DNA of 7,666 nt from JAQUGA01 sp964521105 (GTDB lineage: Bacteria; Bacteroidota; Bacteroidia; Bacteroidales; WCHB1-69), in NCBI GenBank assembly GCA_964521105.1, contig CAZFPO010000130.1, positions 1 to 7,666 of the forward strand, read 5' to 3'. Below, piece by piece: positions 5,686 to 7,666 of this stretch. The position numbers and the translations under genes were made by a program. The number at the start of each line of letters is the position of its first letter. The stretch's first letter is position 1. The notes beneath the pieces are model-generated. The model did not search any database, had not been told where the DNA came from, and saw only the letters and a program-made list of their open reading frames with translations.

Positions 5686-7542
5686 TTACTTTTTTGAAAT
5701 AGCTTCATTTAAACGAGTTATAAGCCACAAACGATTATAAAGATAGGTGTCGCCATTTTTAAATCGATTGTAAAGTTTTTGGACTTCTTCTTTGTTAACG
5801 ATATCGTTTTCTAAAAATAACAAATCCTCGATATAAGGCTTTAAATCAGTCGTCATCCATTTAGCTAATGGTATACCAAAACCCCATTTAGGACGATTAA
5901 AATATTTTTTAGGAACATAATCGTAAAGTAATTGCTTTAGGATATATTTACTTTCGCCATTTTTAATTTTTAAATTTGAATTTATATTCATGGCAAACTC
6001 AACAATTCGATAATCTAAAATTGGGACACGAGTTTCAAGGGCATATTGCATACTTGCCCTATCAACTTTTACTAATAAATCATCTTGCAAATAATATTTA
6101 AAATCAAATAACGATTGCTCTTCCATAGAATTTAATGCTCTTTCTTGAGCTTGACGCCACTCGTTAAATCGAATTTCTTCATACTTACTTTTGTGAATAT
6201 ATACACCTAACTCCCTTTCGGAAAATAGATACTGTTCCTGTGAAAAAATATGACTTTTAATTCTTTTTGGATTGCTATAATTTATTAACTCAGCCACTCG
6301 TTTCATACGATTATTTCCAAGCGATAAACACGACGAAATTGGCTTTTTTAGCAGTTTTAACATAGAATTATCCATACGATTAGCCCACTTATATGCACCG
6401 TATCCCATAAATAATTCATCTCCTCCATCGCCCGAAAGCGTCATGGTAACATGTTTCTTAGCGAGTTTTGAAACTAACATGGTGGGTAAAGCAGACGAAT
6501 CGCCAAAAGGCTCATCGTAAACATTAAACAAACCTGGTATTAATTCTAAAGCATCTTTTTCGGTTACAATAAATTCGTGATGATTTGTTCCTAAATAACT
6601 TGCAACTGCTCGAGCATAGGGAGCTTCATTTACAAATGATTTATCGCTAAAACCTATGGAAAATGTGTTAAGTGAAGTTCCAACAATATTTTGAGCAACT
6701 GCAGTTACCAAGCTCGAATCGATGCCACCACTTAAAAATGTCCCAAAAGGCACATCGCTAATTAGCCTATATTTAACCGAACTTTCAATTAAAATTTTTA
6801 ATTGTTTTTTTACTTCATCAAAATCAGAATACACATCTGAATCAATAGAATTGTATATCGACCAATATGGCTCAATTTTTAAAACTCCTTTTTTAAACTC
6901 AGCTCTACTTCCTGCTGGAAATTTTTTAATTTCATTGTAAAAGCTTAAGGGTGTTGGAATAAATCCTAAATATAAAAACTGACTAACTGACTGAAGATTA
7001 ACGGATAACTTTTCCTTAACATAGTTTAATGAAACAAGAGATTTTAGTTCGGAAGCAAAAGCAAATGTTTTTCCATCGTTAAAATAATAAATTGGTTTAA
7101 TTCCTACTCTATCGCGAAAAAGAGTTATCGTCCCAGTTTTCTTGTCATAAATAGCAATGGCAAACATTCCATTAACGCGAGTAATAAAATTGGCTCCCCA
7201 AACCGAAAACGCTTCCAATATGACCTCTGTGTCCGAATTGGTATGCCAATTTTCATTGCCATAAGGAACAAATCTTGGGTGCTTTTCTAACTCTTTTTTA
7301 ATTTCCTGAAAATTATATATTTCGCCATTAAAAACCATCACATAACGTTGATTATGTGATTCCATAGGCTGATTTGCTTGTTCCGATAAATCAATAATGC
7401 TTAAACGGCGGTGTCCTAACCCAACATTTTCCTCAAACCAGTATCCTCCGGCATCTGGTCCTCGATGACTCTGAACATCAGTCATTTTAACCAGATCATC
7501 GTAATTTAAACTATCACTCGCAAATCCAGATATACCGCACAT
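5686..7542 (-). CDS. asnB: Glutamine-dependent asparagine synthase (AsnB-type amidotransferase)
   Basis: This is a 618-residue cytoplasmic two-domain amidotransferase. The start is fixed by MCGISGF: Cys2 is the glutaminase nucleophile exposed after Met removal. The class II glutaminase domain (about 2-200) shows SHRGPD (25-30), GHRRLSIIDLS (43-53, Arg46), FNGEIYNF (71-78, Asn72 and Glu74) and SDTEV (103-107, Asp104). The synthetase domain has the ATP pyrophosphatase loop SGGIDSS (271-277), SGDGGDELFMGY (370-381) and the conserved DDLLVKVDRASM region near the end of the domain. All expected catalytic residues are present, so it should be active. It makes asparagine from aspartate, glutamine and ATP, or in polysaccharide loci amidates a sugar acid (as proposed for WbpS-like proteins). 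The length is nearer Bacillus AsnO-type proteins than the 554-residue E. coli AsnB. It is first in a leftward unit with a glycosyltransferase and a sugar reductase, which favours a glycan role, but housekeeping asparagine synthesis cannot be excluded. Confidence 0.93.
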   Translation of the reverse strand: MCGISGFASDSLNYDDLVKMTDVQSHRGPDAGGYWFEENVGLGHRRLSIIDLSEQANQPMESHNQRYVMVFNGEIYNFQEIKKELEKHPRFVPYGNENWHTNSDTEVILEAFSVWGANFITRVNGMFAIAIYDKKTGTITLFRDRVGIKPIYYFNDGKTFAFASELKSLVSLNYVKEKLSVNLQSVSQFLYLGFIPTPLSFYNEIKKFPAGSRAEFKKGVLKIEPYWSIYNSIDSDVYSDFDEVKKQLKILIESSVKYRLISDVPFGTFLSGGIDSSLVTAVAQNIVGTSLNTFSIGFSDKSFVNEAPYARAVASYLGTNHHEFIVTEKDALELIPGLFNVYDEPFGDSSALPTMLVSKLAKKHVTMTLSGDGGDELFMGYGAYKWANRMDNSMLKLLKKPISSCLSLGNNRMKRVAELINYSNPKRIKSHIFSQEQYLFSERELGVYIHKSKYEEIRFNEWRQAQERALNSMEEQSLFDFKYYLQDDLLVKVDRASMQYALETRVPILDYRIVEFAMNINSNLKIKNGESKYILKQLLYDYVPKKYFNRPKWGFGIPLAKWMTTDLKPYIEDLLFLENDIVNKEEVQKLYNRFKNGDTYLYNRLWLITRLNEAISKK

Positions 7543-7555
7543 TTATTTTTTTTGG

Positions 7556-7563
7556 CGAAATTA
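7556..7563 (-). promoter_or_regulatory. Putative Bacteroidota -7 box before the asnB-like gene
   Basis: On the minus strand these bases read TAATTTCG, one mismatch from TAnnTTTG, followed by CC, a run of A and the ATG at 7542, 13 bases away. It mirrors the box and A-rich leader before the dehydrogenase at 614-637. A clear TTTG -33 element is not seen; the upstream DNA is T-rich. This is the likely promoter of the five-gene leftward unit. The remaining bases 7564-7666 show no gene. Confidence 0.45.
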
Positions 7564-7666
7564 CTAAAATTTGATGGAAGAGTTATAATAAAAATTGTGA
7601 AAAAAAAGGGTAATAAAACTACAAATTAAGGCATTCGGTTTTTAATTTTTGTCAATTGATTAAAAT

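Noticed and set aside
6722..6940. Open frame on the + strand opposite the asnB-like gene
   Set aside because: It runs antisense to the ATP pyrophosphatase region and has no independent support.
1..7666. CRISPR arrays, tRNA or rRNA genes, riboswitches, insertion sequences and attachment sites
   Set aside because: No spaced direct repeats, cloverleaf-like segments, transposase motifs or long terminal repeats were found by reading either strand.

Overview
The window looks like chromosomal DNA of a member of the Bacteroidota, probably Flavobacteriia- or Bacteroidales-like. The DNA is very AT-rich. No start codon has a convincing Shine-Dalgarno sequence; starts are instead preceded by A-rich leaders. 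Two starts follow boxes close to the TAnnTTTG promoter element known from this phylum. The protein types also fit: a GIN-domain (DUF2807) lipoprotein and a long PagL-like outer-membrane barrel of the Bacteroidota kind. No rRNA, tRNA, CRISPR array, insertion sequence or att site was seen.

Left part (1-1590, + strand). A small secreted protein of unknown function (103-567) is closed by a textbook intrinsic terminator (577-612). Next comes a D-2-hydroxyacid dehydrogenase of the glyoxylate/hydroxypyruvate reductase type (638-1590), split into two reading frames near position 907. The two halves join into a 317-residue protein with all catalytic residues. The break lies on the heptamer T TTA AAC, in exactly the phase required for -1 ribosomal frameshifting. 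The choices are therefore a one-base deletion, a sequencing error, or programmed frameshifting; a deletion or an error is the default.

Right part (1638-7542, - strand). Five genes run leftward and look like one transcription unit: a glutamine-dependent asparagine synthase-type amidotransferase (asnB-like), a GT4 glycosyltransferase, an RmlD-like NAD(P)-dependent sugar reductase/epimerase, a PagL-like lipid A deacylase-type outer-membrane barrel, and a GIN-domain lipoprotein. The gaps are 108 bp, 5 bp, 31 bp and an 8-bp overlap. The first three are typical of O-antigen, capsule or exopolysaccharide loci. The last two are envelope proteins, one of a family that trims lipid A. Together they suggest cell-surface glycan or LPS synthesis and remodelling; this is inferred from context. 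The right end (7543-7666) holds the likely promoter of this unit.

Most of the window is ordinary. The observations most worth checking are the in-phase slippery heptamer in the split dehydrogenase, the translationally linked PagL-like/GIN pair, and the amidotransferase at the head of a glycan operon.
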